From Galaxea fascicularis (lineage: Eukaryota > Cnidaria > Anthozoa > Scleractinia > Euphylliidae): 64,000 nucleotides of DNA. The stretch lies in NCBI GenBank assembly GCA_948470475.1, contig OX419340.1, positions 15,859,316 through 15,923,315 on the forward strand. Direction: 5' to 3'. Each line of letters opens with the position of its first letter. Positions within the stretch are counted from its first letter, which is position 1. The notes under the pieces were generated by a model. It was not told the DNA's origin, ran no database searches, and saw only the letters and a program-made list of their open reading frames with translations. Below, in pieces: positions 45,547-55,086 of this stretch. Both the position numbers and the translations under genes were made by a program.

Positions 45547-46517
45547 GTTAGCATAAATCTTCTTAGGACTGTTTTTGCATGAAGTGCGCTCACTGATTCT
45601 ACACTGAATAAGTAATCATCAGAATCTTCGTCATTAAAGTCCTGAGCTTCTTGTTCTACATTGTGAACTGACTTCTTAGTTTGCTGTTTGCTAGCTTTCT
45701 GACTTATGCAAGCCACTGAGAAGTGGTTCATTTTACCACAATTATCGCACTTGTGCTGACATGCTGGACAGAGTTCTTTTTTTAGAGGATGGGTTCTGTG
45801 GCATTTGTTATGCATGGGGCGCTGAACTTTACTGGGATTTCGCACTTTATTATGGCGCACACCTATCTTCGATTTTGGGTGGCCTGTGGCAACGACGCTA
45901 ACCTCCTCCGTATGAGACATCTCCTTGAGTTGTTTGGATGTGGTTTCACTCGCGCGGCAAATATCAATACACTTGTTAAGAGTTAGTTTGTTCTCAGCTA
46001 GAAGCTTTTTTCGAGTGGCGTTATCTCTAATTCCTACCACAACTCTGTCTCTAATCATTCGATCTTGCATGGTACCAAAGTTGCACGTTTTAGCTAGCGA
46101 ACGCAAAGCGGTGAGAAAAACATCAAATGACTCACCAACCTCCTGCACTCTCTGATTAAACAAATAGGCTTCGTAGATTTCATTCGTCTCACCGATGAAA
46201 TAGACGTCTAGGAGCTCTATCACTTTGTCAATGTCTGTTTTCTCCTCTTCATTTCCAAAAGGCAAACCATCGTAAATCTCCAGGATATCTGGGCCAATGC
46301 ATGTCAACAATGTGGCTGTTCGAAGATTACTGCTTTGCGTACTGAGCCGCGAGGCGATCTCGTAGTTTTTCCAAAACCGCTTAAATTTCTTCCAGTTCAC
46401 AGCTAAGTTCCCCTTGAAGTCTAGCTTCGACGGTAAAGGAATAGAAGACTGGATGAACTGAGGAGTTGCTGGCTGTGTGCTTGTTGACGCTGCACCGCTC
46501 GAGCCTGTTTCGGTCAT
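45537..46517 (-). CDS. gag: Gag polyprotein of the gypsy element, 326 aa, intact
   Basis: Capsid-like N-terminal two thirds (LDFKGNLAVNWKKFKRFWKN, a retrotransposon gag motif; later DVFLTALRSLAKTC), then a basic linker and one CCHC zinc knuckle, CDNCGKMNHFSVAC (C-x2-C-x4-H-x4-C). Length is normal for a gypsy gag. It begins 69 bases inside the primer site with an ATG and has no internal stop. Confidence 0.9.
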   Translation of the reverse strand: MTETGSSGAASTSTQPATPQFIQSSIPLPSKLDFKGNLAVNWKKFKRFWKNYEIASRLSTQSSNLRTATLLTCIGPDILEIYDGLPFGNEEEKTDIDKVIELLDVYFIGETNEIYEAYLFNQRVQEVGESFDVFLTALRSLAKTCNFGTMQDRMIRDRVVVGIRDNATRKKLLAENKLTLNKCIDICRASETTSKQLKEMSHTEEVSVVATGHPKSKIGVRHNKVRNPSKVQRPMHNKCHRTHPLKKELCPACQHKCDNCGKMNHFSVACISQKASKQQTKKSVHNVEQEAQDFNDEDSDDYLFSVESVSALHAKTVLRRFMLTCA

Positions 46518-46585
46518 CTGGAGCTAGATTCACTGTGTTTCGCTTGAAGATGCACTCAACTATTTCAGCGACGATTCTGTAGGAA

Positions 46586-46605
46586 GAATCCCACTTCTGA
46601 CACCA
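46586..46605 (-). other. Primer-binding site, tRNA-Leu(CAA)
   Basis: On the minus strand the 20 bases next to the 5' LTR (TGGTGTCAGAAGTGGGATTC) complement CCA plus the 3' end of animal tRNA-Leu(CAA), which I recall as ending ...GAATCCCACTTCTGACA. This is the minus-strand priming site. Confidence 0.85.
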
Positions 46606-46763
46606 TGTAGCGTTGTTCTTAGGAAGAACAGATCGAGACACACTGGAGTGAACTAAAAACAGTTCTTTTTAATCAACACGATGCTCGAGTACAAAACCGG
46701 AAAGCATGGCATGAAGATCGGTTGCCATGGTAGAGATGACGTAAATGTCACGTTATCGTCACA
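46606..46763 (-). repeat. 5' LTR
   Basis: 158 bp, same ends as the LTR at 42045-42201. As the element is on the minus strand, this LTR holds the promoter. Confidence 0.92.
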
Positions 46764-47150
46764 ATGCGTCTCCAGTATAAAGACGGGCACAAGACAACTT
46801 ATGCGTCCAGACGAACTGTCGCTCGAAAGTCGTCGTTCAAGACGAATTTTTACGAAGGATAGTTAGTTCCCAAATTCACTACCAGCGTCAATCGAGAAAG
46901 CGCAATCAGGTGCTTTTGGACTTGAAAGGGTATTCATTAGTATGTCTGTAGATGTAGAAAAAGTTGTATGTGAGAAACTTATGAATTTTGCGCTAAGGCG
47001 CACTAGCCCACTGACCGTTTCATTCAACAGGGGAGATGCATTTTGTTTTGGTTATTGTTTCTTTCCATATTTTCTACAATTTTGCTGCAATGCGTAGCTT
47101 AACTAGCAGAGACGAAACCGATCGGGGACTGAGATGAGAGAGCTTGGATC

Positions 47151-47395
47151 CTTACCATTTACATGGAAAACCCGGAAATTCTGGTTGGAAAATCAAATGG
47201 TACATACCATTCCATTTGGAACATTTCAGAAATTACATGGGCCATCGGCTAAATCAATGCACTTTTTCTGTTATTTTTGAGCTTTTCAACTGGCACTAGT
47301 ACATTTTGTGATCCATCCATTTTGCGTTTGAACAAGCTGCGGCGTTAAATATTTGCATCTCAAATTTCCACCCGGATGGATCGTGTAAATGGTAA
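47151..47395. repeat. Harbinger-type MITE
   Basis: CTTACCATTTACATGGAAAA at the left and GTGTAAATGGTAAG at the right are inverted. Subterminal GGAAATTCTGG and CAAATTTCCACC motifs resemble those in the elements at 1844 and 31084. Confidence 0.6.
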
Positions 47396-48335
47396 GTGCC
47401 CATTATTTCCAGCCGCTAAATCGACATGGCATAGATCTTGCGGGGCCAACTGTGGTTTTTCTAACTAGCAATTATCTTGCTACTCTCACAAACTGAAAGA
47501 TCCAGAACAAAAAAGGTCAACACTACGAAAGTCTAAAAGCTATAATTATCGACGAGTAATCGCTGGAGCACCATGGCACAAAAAATTCATACTTTCCTAG
47601 TCACGAGTTTTATCTCAAGCGCAGTTGGCAAACGATATCAACGAGGTAGGAATTGTAGTCCAAATCAACGATTTTGGAAAGAGATCAAAGCCTTGTTTTA
47701 TAAGAAATGGATTTGGGCAATGCTGATACGTGGAAAGTGTAAGTTTTTGTTTGAATAACCGTCAAATATATGATAAAATCTACCGATAAACTTCCTTGCT
47801 TGCCTAAGGTTTATTGTGAAATTGACGTCGCGTAATGGTCTCGAAATATTGCAAAATTAGGTATAAATCGGGAGGAAATGACTCAATACTGGCAATGTTT
47901 GCCCCCTAGCGATCCCAGAGTGCTATGCGCATAAGACAGGGGTCCGATTACTGGCAACTCATTCATTAGGGTCCACTTTAGTTGAACAGATCTGGGAACG
48001 AGATTGGGTCCAGCAGCGGCACATTCTGTAATCAACTGTCTCGAATATCATTCATTATTCATGATTCTTTTAACTATCTCTCGTAATTCATGATCCCCAA
48101 AATTCATGATTCCTTCTAATTTAACAGCTATTGTTCATGATTCATGATTCTGCTTCCACTCCTGATATTGTTGTTTTTAGTGTTACTGTTTCAAGGCTTT
48201 ATTCATGCGGCAGTTCATATAGTAAGTCATAAGTAAGTCAGGACACTTCTGGAACCCCCGACTGTCAGATAATGTCCGGTCGTAATTATATGCAGCGACA
48301 CATTTTCCAGTTTCCACCCGTGAGAGATATTCCTT

Positions 48336-48403
48336 GCTAGCAGAGGTCTCTCACGGCGAGAAATAAACTCGTACATGTCTTGCCGTGAGAGACCTCTGCT
48401 AGC
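48336..48403. repeat. Perfect 22-bp-arm hairpin
   Basis: GCTAGCAGAGGTCTCTCACG (48336 on, arm to 48357) and its exact inverse at 48382-48403 around a 24-base loop. The arm end CAGAGGTCTCTCACGG is itself partly palindromic. Confidence 0.8.
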
Positions 48404-49005
48404 AGGGAATGAGAAATACCCGGTAGGTCGAGCGGTCGCCTACGCCGGGTTAAAAACATCAGAAAATTTCAAACAGTCATCTCTAAAAGTAGTCGCGGTC
48501 GCTTACAAGAGTTTCCATCGATAGTGATTTGACTTGAAAACTTTGGTATTTATGAAAAGTGGTCGCTTACGAGAGGTGGTCGGAAAGGCAGGTTCGACTG
48601 TACAGCTAAAAAATCTCTGCTCTGACGCAAAGCTTCGATTCGATCGCCTGACGTTGCTTTGGTCTTTAAATTAATTAATGAAATTTTCAGATGGCCACCA
48701 AACGAGCGCGAAGATAGATTACGCCATCTTCCAATCAAATTTGTAACGAGACGCGCGTGCAAGCTTTCCTTCTTCCTTCTTTTTCCCACCTTACCTCTCA
48801 ATTTCAATGCAATCTAAGTTTTCCAACATTTTTTAACCAAAACAAAACCGATCGATCAGGTCTATTGAGTGTAATAAATTTTGGTGACATTTCCCGCGTC
48901 CATAGGAATGTTTGCTGCCCAAAAGTATCGTCCATTCAACTTGTATCCCACCGTTCTCTACAGCATTAGAAAGCTTGTTTTTCACAAAAAATTTTGATAC
49001 CGAAC

Positions 49006-49341
49006 ATGGCGGAGTTTGCTGCAAAATGCAAGTTTGTCGCCCAAGAATGCAGCACATGGTTCTCGGATAAACACAAACAAGACGCTTGTGTGACATTCGA
49101 TATTTGTGCTTCTCGTGGAACTGATTTGTGCTGTTCTGAACTGTTTTTGAAGGCAATTAGCAGGGCGAAGAAATCAGCATCGAAGGTGAAAATTCGTCAA
49201 ATAGTACCTCATACGGTGCTTTTCCTCAAGCGATTGCGGCACTTGGTCTATCCCGATTATGTTGTCCGCTACGGCGCATCAAAATCTGGTTCGGCTGCAA
49301 AAATTGGATTTCAAGCTTCTGAAATACAGAGCGTTGTATGA
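49006..49341 (+). CDS. Unrecognised 111-aa open frame
   Basis: Uninterrupted frame from an ATG (MAEFAAKCKFVAQE) to a stop at 49341. It has six cysteines (several near residues 30-50), a lysine-rich centre (SRAKKSASKVKIRQIV) and an amphipathic stretch HTVLFLKRLRHL. I do not recognise it. It could be a small gene, a first exon, or chance; the neighbours are repeats. The upstream extension to 48994 starts from TTG and is not used. Confidence 0.3.
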   Translation: MAEFAAKCKFVAQECSTWFSDKHKQDACVTFDICASRGTDLCCSELFLKAISRAKKSASKVKIRQIVPHTVLFLKRLRHLVYPDYVVRYGASKSGSAAKIGFQASEIQSVV

Positions 49342-49596
49342 GCCAAGCTTCGAAAATAAACATCGATAAAAAGCAGAGCGAGTAACATTTGTCGGTGAAA
49401 GCAACTTACTCAGAATAGCCGAGGAAACTTTCAAGATTTCGACCGGATTGCGGCACTTGTTCCCGGTAATCTATTTTATTTTGTTTTATTTCGGCCATAC
49501 ATTTCCTTTGAGAGTTTGGCGGCCATATTGCCAAGTAAACCCGCGCGTGCGCCGTTGCGTTGTCCGGAATTTCTGGCCATGCTAATAAGCGGCCAC

Positions 49597-50180
49597 CGTG
49601 AAACCAACATAACCTGCATCACACAGGTCACATTCAAATTGGTTAACAAGGCATTGTTGGTTTAACTTGTGGCTAACAAACACGGGCTGAATGGTCACAT
49701 CAGGGATCTTGTGGCTCAAATCTTTAAGCTGACTGCGTAAACCAACAATGCCTTGTTTACAGATTTAAATGTGAGATGTGCGATGCAGGTTATGTTGGTT
49801 TCATACGCCGGCACTTACATCAACGCATTGCAAAGCATAAGAACTCTTCCTCCTCCATTGGCAAACATTTCCGCGAGAAGCATGGCTTATCCTCAAAGAA
49901 CCTTTCTAAAAATTTTACTGTTATAAAGAAATGCACGAACAAGGTTGACTGCCTCATTTATGAAATGCTTTTTATTGACAAACTCAAACCAAATCAGTTA
50001 GTGTAAAATCTCACCCAATTCGTGCGAAAGTTTTTAACTTTTTTTTTTTTTTTACATATTTTTATTGTCTTTTAACACCCCTTTTTATCTTTTAGTGCAT
50101 GATTTTACTTCATTATGTCCCTTGGTATATATATGTTAATTCTTTTTAGCCTCGACACTGAACTTGAGAATGACCGTAGG
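49597..50180 (+). mobile_element. 3' end of a Penelope-like element, with inverted piece
   Basis: 49776-50006 encodes the C-terminal GIY-YIG endonuclease of a Penelope-like retroelement: CEMCDAGYVGFIRRHLHQR, SSSSIGKHFREKHG, then KCTNKVDCLIYEMLFI and a stop. The CxxC just before the YVG is the zinc-binding feature of these elements. The tail GAGAATGACCGTAGGTCGAA near 50168 is the usual Penelope 3' region. The front of the domain is also present inverted at about 49597-49663, opposite 49738-49802, so the element is rearranged. The reverse transcriptase is missing. Confidence 0.75.
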
Positions 50181-50277
50181 TCGAAACGTCGTTCGATTTT
50201 ACCGTGTTTTTTTACTGTCAATTGTTTTAAGAAACCCAGATACCCAAGCGTTTTTTAATTCATTTTCTTATCCTGCG

Positions 50278-50525
50278 TTAAACTGCCCTGTTTGCCAGCA
50301 GGGTCTGTCTTTACGCTGAAGCTCACGTTGGGTTCTCAACTTTGACGGAGTAGCAACAATAAACGCAGCCTTTTGTTGTCTTAGGTTCGATTTCTGACAG
50401 TCTCTGTGATAAAAATGGCCTGGCAGTCGTGGCAATTGATGCTGTAAACTGCTTCCTGTCTGTCCTTCAGTTCGTCTTTGTCCTTAACGTTTGTCAGTAG
50501 TTCAGTGTTGCAATTAAATGAGTGA
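50278..50525 (-). pseudogene. Decayed GIY-YIG fragment, second Penelope-like copy
   Basis: On the minus strand the translation has RQEAVYSINCHDC followed by FITETVRN, the pattern of the Penelope GIY-YIG start (YxIxCxxC...YIGET), then stops in every frame. It faces the copy at 49597-50180. Confidence 0.5.
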
Positions 50526-51100
50526 GGGGTGAGTATGAGTAACAGGGATGTTGTAACGCTATAGGAACTGCCTTACTCAAACTAACAAAACTCGAATGAA
50601 ACTTTAAAAAGCTAAAACTCAAAATTGACCGGTAAATGCAATGATAACCCCTCTATACGGCCCTCTGCATTCCAGCGCGGTAAATATGTGAAGCGGTTCT
50701 AGTTTAGTTCTAGTTAAGTTTGTTAAGTTTGCTGGGGTCACATTGAGCCAATCAATGATTTCAGTGGACGGACTCCAAGTTTTTATTCCTGGGACAGACA
50801 TACAAACAAAATAAATGAAAAAATTCAATTTCTTTTAACTAAAGTAAGTGCCTCGGTGCGCCTTATACTAGCTACAGCTCTGCTAGAATCCAACCGTTCG
50901 GGAAAAAGTTCAATTAAGGAGTATTTCCCAGCAGACTTAAGATCAAAATAATTCACTGGCATTTACTTAGCAAGGTGACAAATAAGGACGAAACAAAGTC
51001 AACTGATCACTCACTTTGTATTTCGTCATGCACCTTGAAGAGTTACTATGAATATTTAAAAGTCATTACCGCGAACAAATCGCTGAAAATGTTTCTCCTG

Positions 51101-51129
51101 TATAATAATAATAATAATAATAATAATAT
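51101..51129. repeat. (ATA)n microsatellite
   Basis: About nine ATA/AAT units, perhaps the tail of a non-LTR or SINE insertion like those at 39628 and 57195, but no body is visible next to it. Confidence 0.75.
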
Positions 51130-51291
51130 TGGTGCCTCTTCTTCGGGATCCAGAGACTAGTCACTGTTCATAATGGAAAAAAGTGTTCGCTTAGAACCAG
51201 ATCATGCGTTAGAGAAATCTGGATCTAGTGGAAGGTACTGTAATTATAATTTGCTGGAGAGTAACCTTCTTATTAAAATCCTGTCGTGGGA

Positions 51292-52597
51292 TCACGCCAC
51301 TGAATAGACAACGAACGACAGTATTGCGGTCGTTACGAAGAAGTTACAACCATTAGAGCTTACACCAGAAGATACGCTGTGAGCATTACACTTGTTGCCT
51401 TGGCAACAAGATGCACAAACACTGTAATGGTAATTTGGCGTGTCTGGCCACAAGCGGACGTTGCTCTTACATTGATAATCACAGTCCAGGTGCTTTCCCC
51501 AGTACCGAAGCACGTGAGAACATCCTTTTATCGTGACCACTTCGCTGGTTTCCTTTCTCTGTAACTTTAGCGTAAAGCACTTCTCTCCTACCTGACAGGT
51601 CTCCGTGGAACTGTCGGCACCAGCTGAATTGCAGTCGTCAACAGGACCACATGTGACACACTCGTAGGAAGGAGGAGGTGAGGTTGGAGGTGCAGGGATG
51701 AAGAATCGAAGCGTTTTGATTCGACCAGAAAAACAGCACGCAGGGTCAGAAGGCGAGGGTCTTCCAAAGGTGCCCGAGTAAATTTCAAGACGCGTTCCAC
51801 TGCCGACACCAAAACAGGATTTCTCGCAAGAAGAGCTTCGATCTATTCCATCATGCTTTTCTAATTCTGTAACCTTGGTAACGGCGACACAGATTTCCTT
51901 TCCATAGAAACGAACATTTGCACCGCTCACCATGGACACTTCAGAACTCTTTGGAACTGTACGGCTTTCAGACGAGAGCATCTCTGGCTCATCAAACTGT
52001 GGAATGGAAAATAATGGTTTCGCGTCAATTCCACCTAGAGACAAACTCGCCCAAACCGTTTTCGGCTCCAACCAAGCTAACTCACTAGTTGATAGCTTGC
52101 TCTCTCTGTTGTCTTCATAACGAAATGGAACGAACCCCCTTCAAAACCTCCTTTTTTTATGTCTGTGTGCTGCATTAACGTACGCTGACCAGTCAGCATG
52201 CAGGTGACTTTATCCTAAAGTGAGTTATCAAAACGTCAAGACGGTTCGACTTGTACTTACCACAGTCACTTATCACAACAGGGCTTTTAGGATCAACTAC
52301 TGTAGGAACAGTGCCTCTCATTGTTACTGCGCATACGTCTTGTGCATCGCAATATTGTTTCAAGCGGTCGCGATCCTTTTTGACATGCGTGGGGGATCGG
52401 GACCTCTGGCCAATTGGATTTTAGATCCAATTCCTATTGGCTGTTTAACACAATGACATTAGGACCGGAAGTCAAAATGAACCAGCGAGCAAACCGAACA
52501 CTGAATAACCGAAATAACTGATAGCGACTCGGGTAGCTGTTGAATGTGAAGTATATATGAAATAATTCATATTTGTACTGCGGTTGTAGATGCAAGT

Positions 52598-52628
<31 letters not shown>

Positions 52629-52845
52629 TTAAGCAACTGGAAAAAAGAAGCCTGAAAAAAATCAGGGGGTTCGAACCCGTGACCTCCGCGATACCGGTGC
52701 GATGCTCTACCAACTGAGCTATGAAGCCACACATTGGGAGCGAGGTCAATTTATTGAGTTCATATTTTCCCGCACAGTGAAGTGATGTGAAGTATATATG
52801 AAATAATTCATATTTGTACTGCGGTTGTAGATGCAAGTTGCTTAA

Positions 52846-52876
<31 letters not shown>

Positions 52877-54166
52877 ACTTGCAGCTGTTGAATATTTGAT
52901 GAAAATATTTGTTTGGCCCAAAGGTATTACCAGAAAACACTCCTTCGGTTCTTGACAGGTTTTTTTAAATTACAAATTGCTATACATGATAGTCTCTCTT
53001 CCTCAATCTGTCAATGTTGCTTAACACGAAGTAATAAGGTTTCAAAAGTCAGCTTTTTTTACAAAATAGTCCATCAGCAAGTTTCCTACACACGAGACGT
53101 GATTTCAAGAAACGAAACACAGGCGAAGAAACACCACGAAGCGTCCTAATGGCATCGTCTCTTCGCTCGATCGCTCCCTCCCATTCTTGTGTCAGTTGCC
53201 CTCAGACGATGCTTTGGAGTTTTTGGAATTTCACACTATTTCTTTCTGATCAGGGCGTCTGGTTTCGCCAATCCTTCCAACCCGTATTTCACGGCAAAAA
53301 TGAAACAAGTCCAGAGCCTTGTTCTCCCCTCTGATTTTGCGCAATGTTACCGGAAGTGCTAGAATTTAGGACTGAAAGATCCGACCTGGCCAGAGGTCGC
53401 GCTGTTGGTGATGACCAAAAGTAAAGCCAGCTCTGGGGACGAGATTGCTGCTCGAGATACTGGGGTTCGACAGTGCTTCACAATACAAAGCTATTTTTTC
53501 GCATTTTTGACTATCCAGGAAAGGCAGACTTTTCCGAGGGCTGTCCACACCCAAGAAAATTAGGGGTAACGAAACATTTTACAAAGATGATTAAGCTTCA
53601 ATTAATTCCTTATAAAGGACGGACAATAAGAAAACTTTTCTAATGATGAAGAGGGGTGGGGGATTCTTAGTTTGCATGATTTTTTTTTTCGCCCATTGCT
53701 TGTGCAGGATAATTTTAGTTTCGCAGGTGCATAACTTTTCTTTTCTTTGCTTTCTTTTTTACACAAATTTTTGTTCTTGTCCTTGTTCCTTAGCTTGGAA
53801 TCACCACAAACAATGTCGACTCCCTCCCGCAAAATCGTGCCAGCCAGAAGCGGGGTGATACCCAACGGTATTGTGACAAAAACGTATAATCTTTAGCCTT
53901 CCGTAAACGTCTGTGGCAGATCAGGTGGAATATGCACAAAAATGCAGAGGCGAAACGGCGTGTGACGTCACGTTACGCCATTTTCTAAGGTTGGATGACT
54001 CGAGTCGAACGAACACGAAGCGTAGGAAGAAAATCAACACAATATATATGAAGTGAATCATATGAGCTGCGGAAATGAAATCAAATGAAGACTGATCCTC
54101 GCAGTTGTGTACGCAATTATATGCAATTGCGAAAGAAGCCTGAAAAAAAATTCAGGACTTCAACGG

Positions 54167-54242
<76 letters not shown>

Positions 54243-54330
54243 AGGTCAACTGTAGGTTCAGACTTCGCTTTCACGGGAACATATGAACCTATAGTTGACC
54301 TGCTCCCAACGTCAGTGGCTTCATAGCCCA

Positions 54331-54364
<34 letters not shown>

Positions 54365-55086
54365 ATTCAAACCCCGTTGAAGTCCTAAATTTTTTTTCAG
54401 GCTTCTTTCGCAATTGCATATAATTGCGTATACAACTGCGAGGATCAGTCTTCATTTAATTACGTCATCGCCGCCATGCTGGTGGAAGTAAACAATAGAG
54501 GTCCCATTAGCTTGTTTTGTTCGACCACCAGCATTTGTTCGTTTCAATTTTCAGCATTGTTTTCTGTGTCTCTGGAGACCACCTATTGCGAAATCGCGCC
54601 CCATCACCAGAAGATGAGGGTCAAGTTGGTCGATTTAAACAGTCAAACACAGTTTTATAATCACAAAATTCTAATATTCTGATATTGAGCCGACCAGTTT
54701 TTTGAGTGGGAAAGCGAAAGAGTTTGCCAAATCCTCTGTCATTTTGTTGACCCCATTGTAATGCAGCGAATTACAAGAGCATGAAAAGTTAATTTTGATC
54801 TCGCTGTTTACCAAATGAAACAGTCCGCAGTGGACAAACCACTGAATAGAATTAAACTCTCCTTGCGTTTCTGTCACTAATTTGATCGAGTACTTACATG
54901 AAAGTTCGAAGATCTTGACTCCCATGTTTGCACTACGAGAACAACCGATGCTAAAGAGCCGCTTTCTCCAGTATCTGGGAGGCAATCTTCTGCTGCGTTT
55001 ATTGCAGATAGCGTAGACAGCAGGCAAAGCATTGCCAGAAGTAGGCCGACACACGAAAGTCTCGTCCCGTTTGATACCATTTTCAT
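51292..55086 (-). CDS. Secreted Ly6/uPAR-type protein, probably GPI-anchored, 2 exons, 297 aa
   Basis: Exon 1 is 55086-54898: ATG, an N-terminal signal peptide (VGLLLAMLCLLSTLSAINA) and 30 more residues, ending at a GTAAGT donor. Exon 2 is 51996-51292; its acceptor is TTATTTTCCATTCCACAG and the phases join exactly (189 + 705 bases). Residues 64-165 have about six cysteines and no family I know, ending in a proline-rich linker (FFIPAPPTSPPPS). Residues 173-267 look like a three-finger Ly6/uPAR domain: YECVTCGPVDDC at the start, paired cysteines through the middle, and CASCCQGNKCN at the end, the family's closing CCxxxxCN motif. A short Ser-rich spacer and a hydrophobic tail (FFVTTAILSFVVYSVA) follow, as in GPI-anchored proteins. 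It would sit on the outer face of the plasma membrane. The 2.9-kb intron carries SINE palindromes. Ligand and role are unknown. Confidence 0.78.
52550..52885. repeat. Palindromic SINE cluster around a tRNA-like head
   Basis: GTATATATGAAATAATTCAT with about 30 following bases occurs twice in direct orientation (about 52550 and 52790). The sequence after the first, GAAGAGTGATCATCGCAG, appears inverted after the second. A minus-strand tRNA-like block (52661-52728) lies between them. It is in the Ly6-type gene's intron. Confidence 0.7.
52661..52728 (-). ncRNA. tRNA-like SINE head
   Basis: On the minus strand GGCTTCATAGCTCAGTTGGT (A box TAGCTCAGTTGG) and CACGGGTTCGAACCCCCTG (B box). It relates to the heads at 54155 and 54317 but its 3' acceptor strand is lost, so a working tRNA is unlikely. 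Confidence 0.55.
54155..54227 (-). tRNA. tRNA-like sequence (GGT loop position), SINE-derived
   Basis: 73 bases fold as a tRNA: acceptor stem GGCTTCA/TGAAGTC (one G-T), D stem GCTC/GAGC, T arm ACGGG/CCCGT. The anticodon stem has one mismatch, and the loop CCGGTAT has C instead of T at position 33, with GGT (Thr) in the anticodon place. Because it is part of a repeated SINE body, I take it as a SINE head rather than a working tRNA gene. Confidence 0.4.
54317..54385 (+). ncRNA. tRNA-like SINE head, degenerate copy
   Basis: Inverted partner of 54155-54227, four bases shorter in the D arm (TAGCCCAGTTAGAGC) with a changed B box (GGATTCAAACC). It is unlikely to be transcribed as a tRNA. Confidence 0.45.

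Larger units (their letters stand above)
42045..46763 (-). mobile_element. Ty3/gypsy LTR retrotransposon, 4.7 kb, minus strand
   Basis: Two LTRs of 157 and 158 bp bound the element, starting TG and ending CA, with one substitution and one single-base indel between them. ATGCG occurs directly outside both LTRs (42040-42044 and 46764-46768), the 5-bp target duplication of integration. Gene order on the minus strand is gag, protease, reverse transcriptase, RNase H, integrase, the Ty3/gypsy order. The primer site and polypurine tract are in place. Pol is broken at two points, so this copy is probably not autonomous even though the LTRs show it inserted recently. Protein wording suggests a Mag-like (K02A2.6-like) lineage, an inference. 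Confidence 0.93.
46769..49005. other. Repeat-rich stretch, no gene seen
   Basis: Holds a Harbinger-type MITE (47151-47395), a hairpin element (48336-48403) and, near 48037-48172, several ATTCATGATTC units ending TTCCACTCCTGA, the inverted match of the motif at 37411. Short open frames, for example 47573-47758, have no supported content. Confidence 0.45.
54083..54457. repeat. 375-bp inverted pair of tRNA-derived SINEs
   Basis: The left arm 54083-54260 and right arm 54284-54457 are reverse complements with a few changes and small gaps, around a 23-base loop. Each arm has one tRNA-like head and the shared body GCTTCTTTCGCAATTGCATA. It could fold into a long hairpin in the Ly6-type pre-mRNA. Confidence 0.85.

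Noticed and set aside
47573..47758. 61-codon frame with an ATG after ACC
   Set aside because: Too short, surrounded by repeats, no recognised motif; the GTAAG near its end gives no partner acceptor I can identify.
54155..54227. A functional tRNA-Thr gene
   Set aside because: C at position 33, a mismatch in the anticodon stem, and its presence as the head of a repeated SINE body make a working tRNA unlikely.
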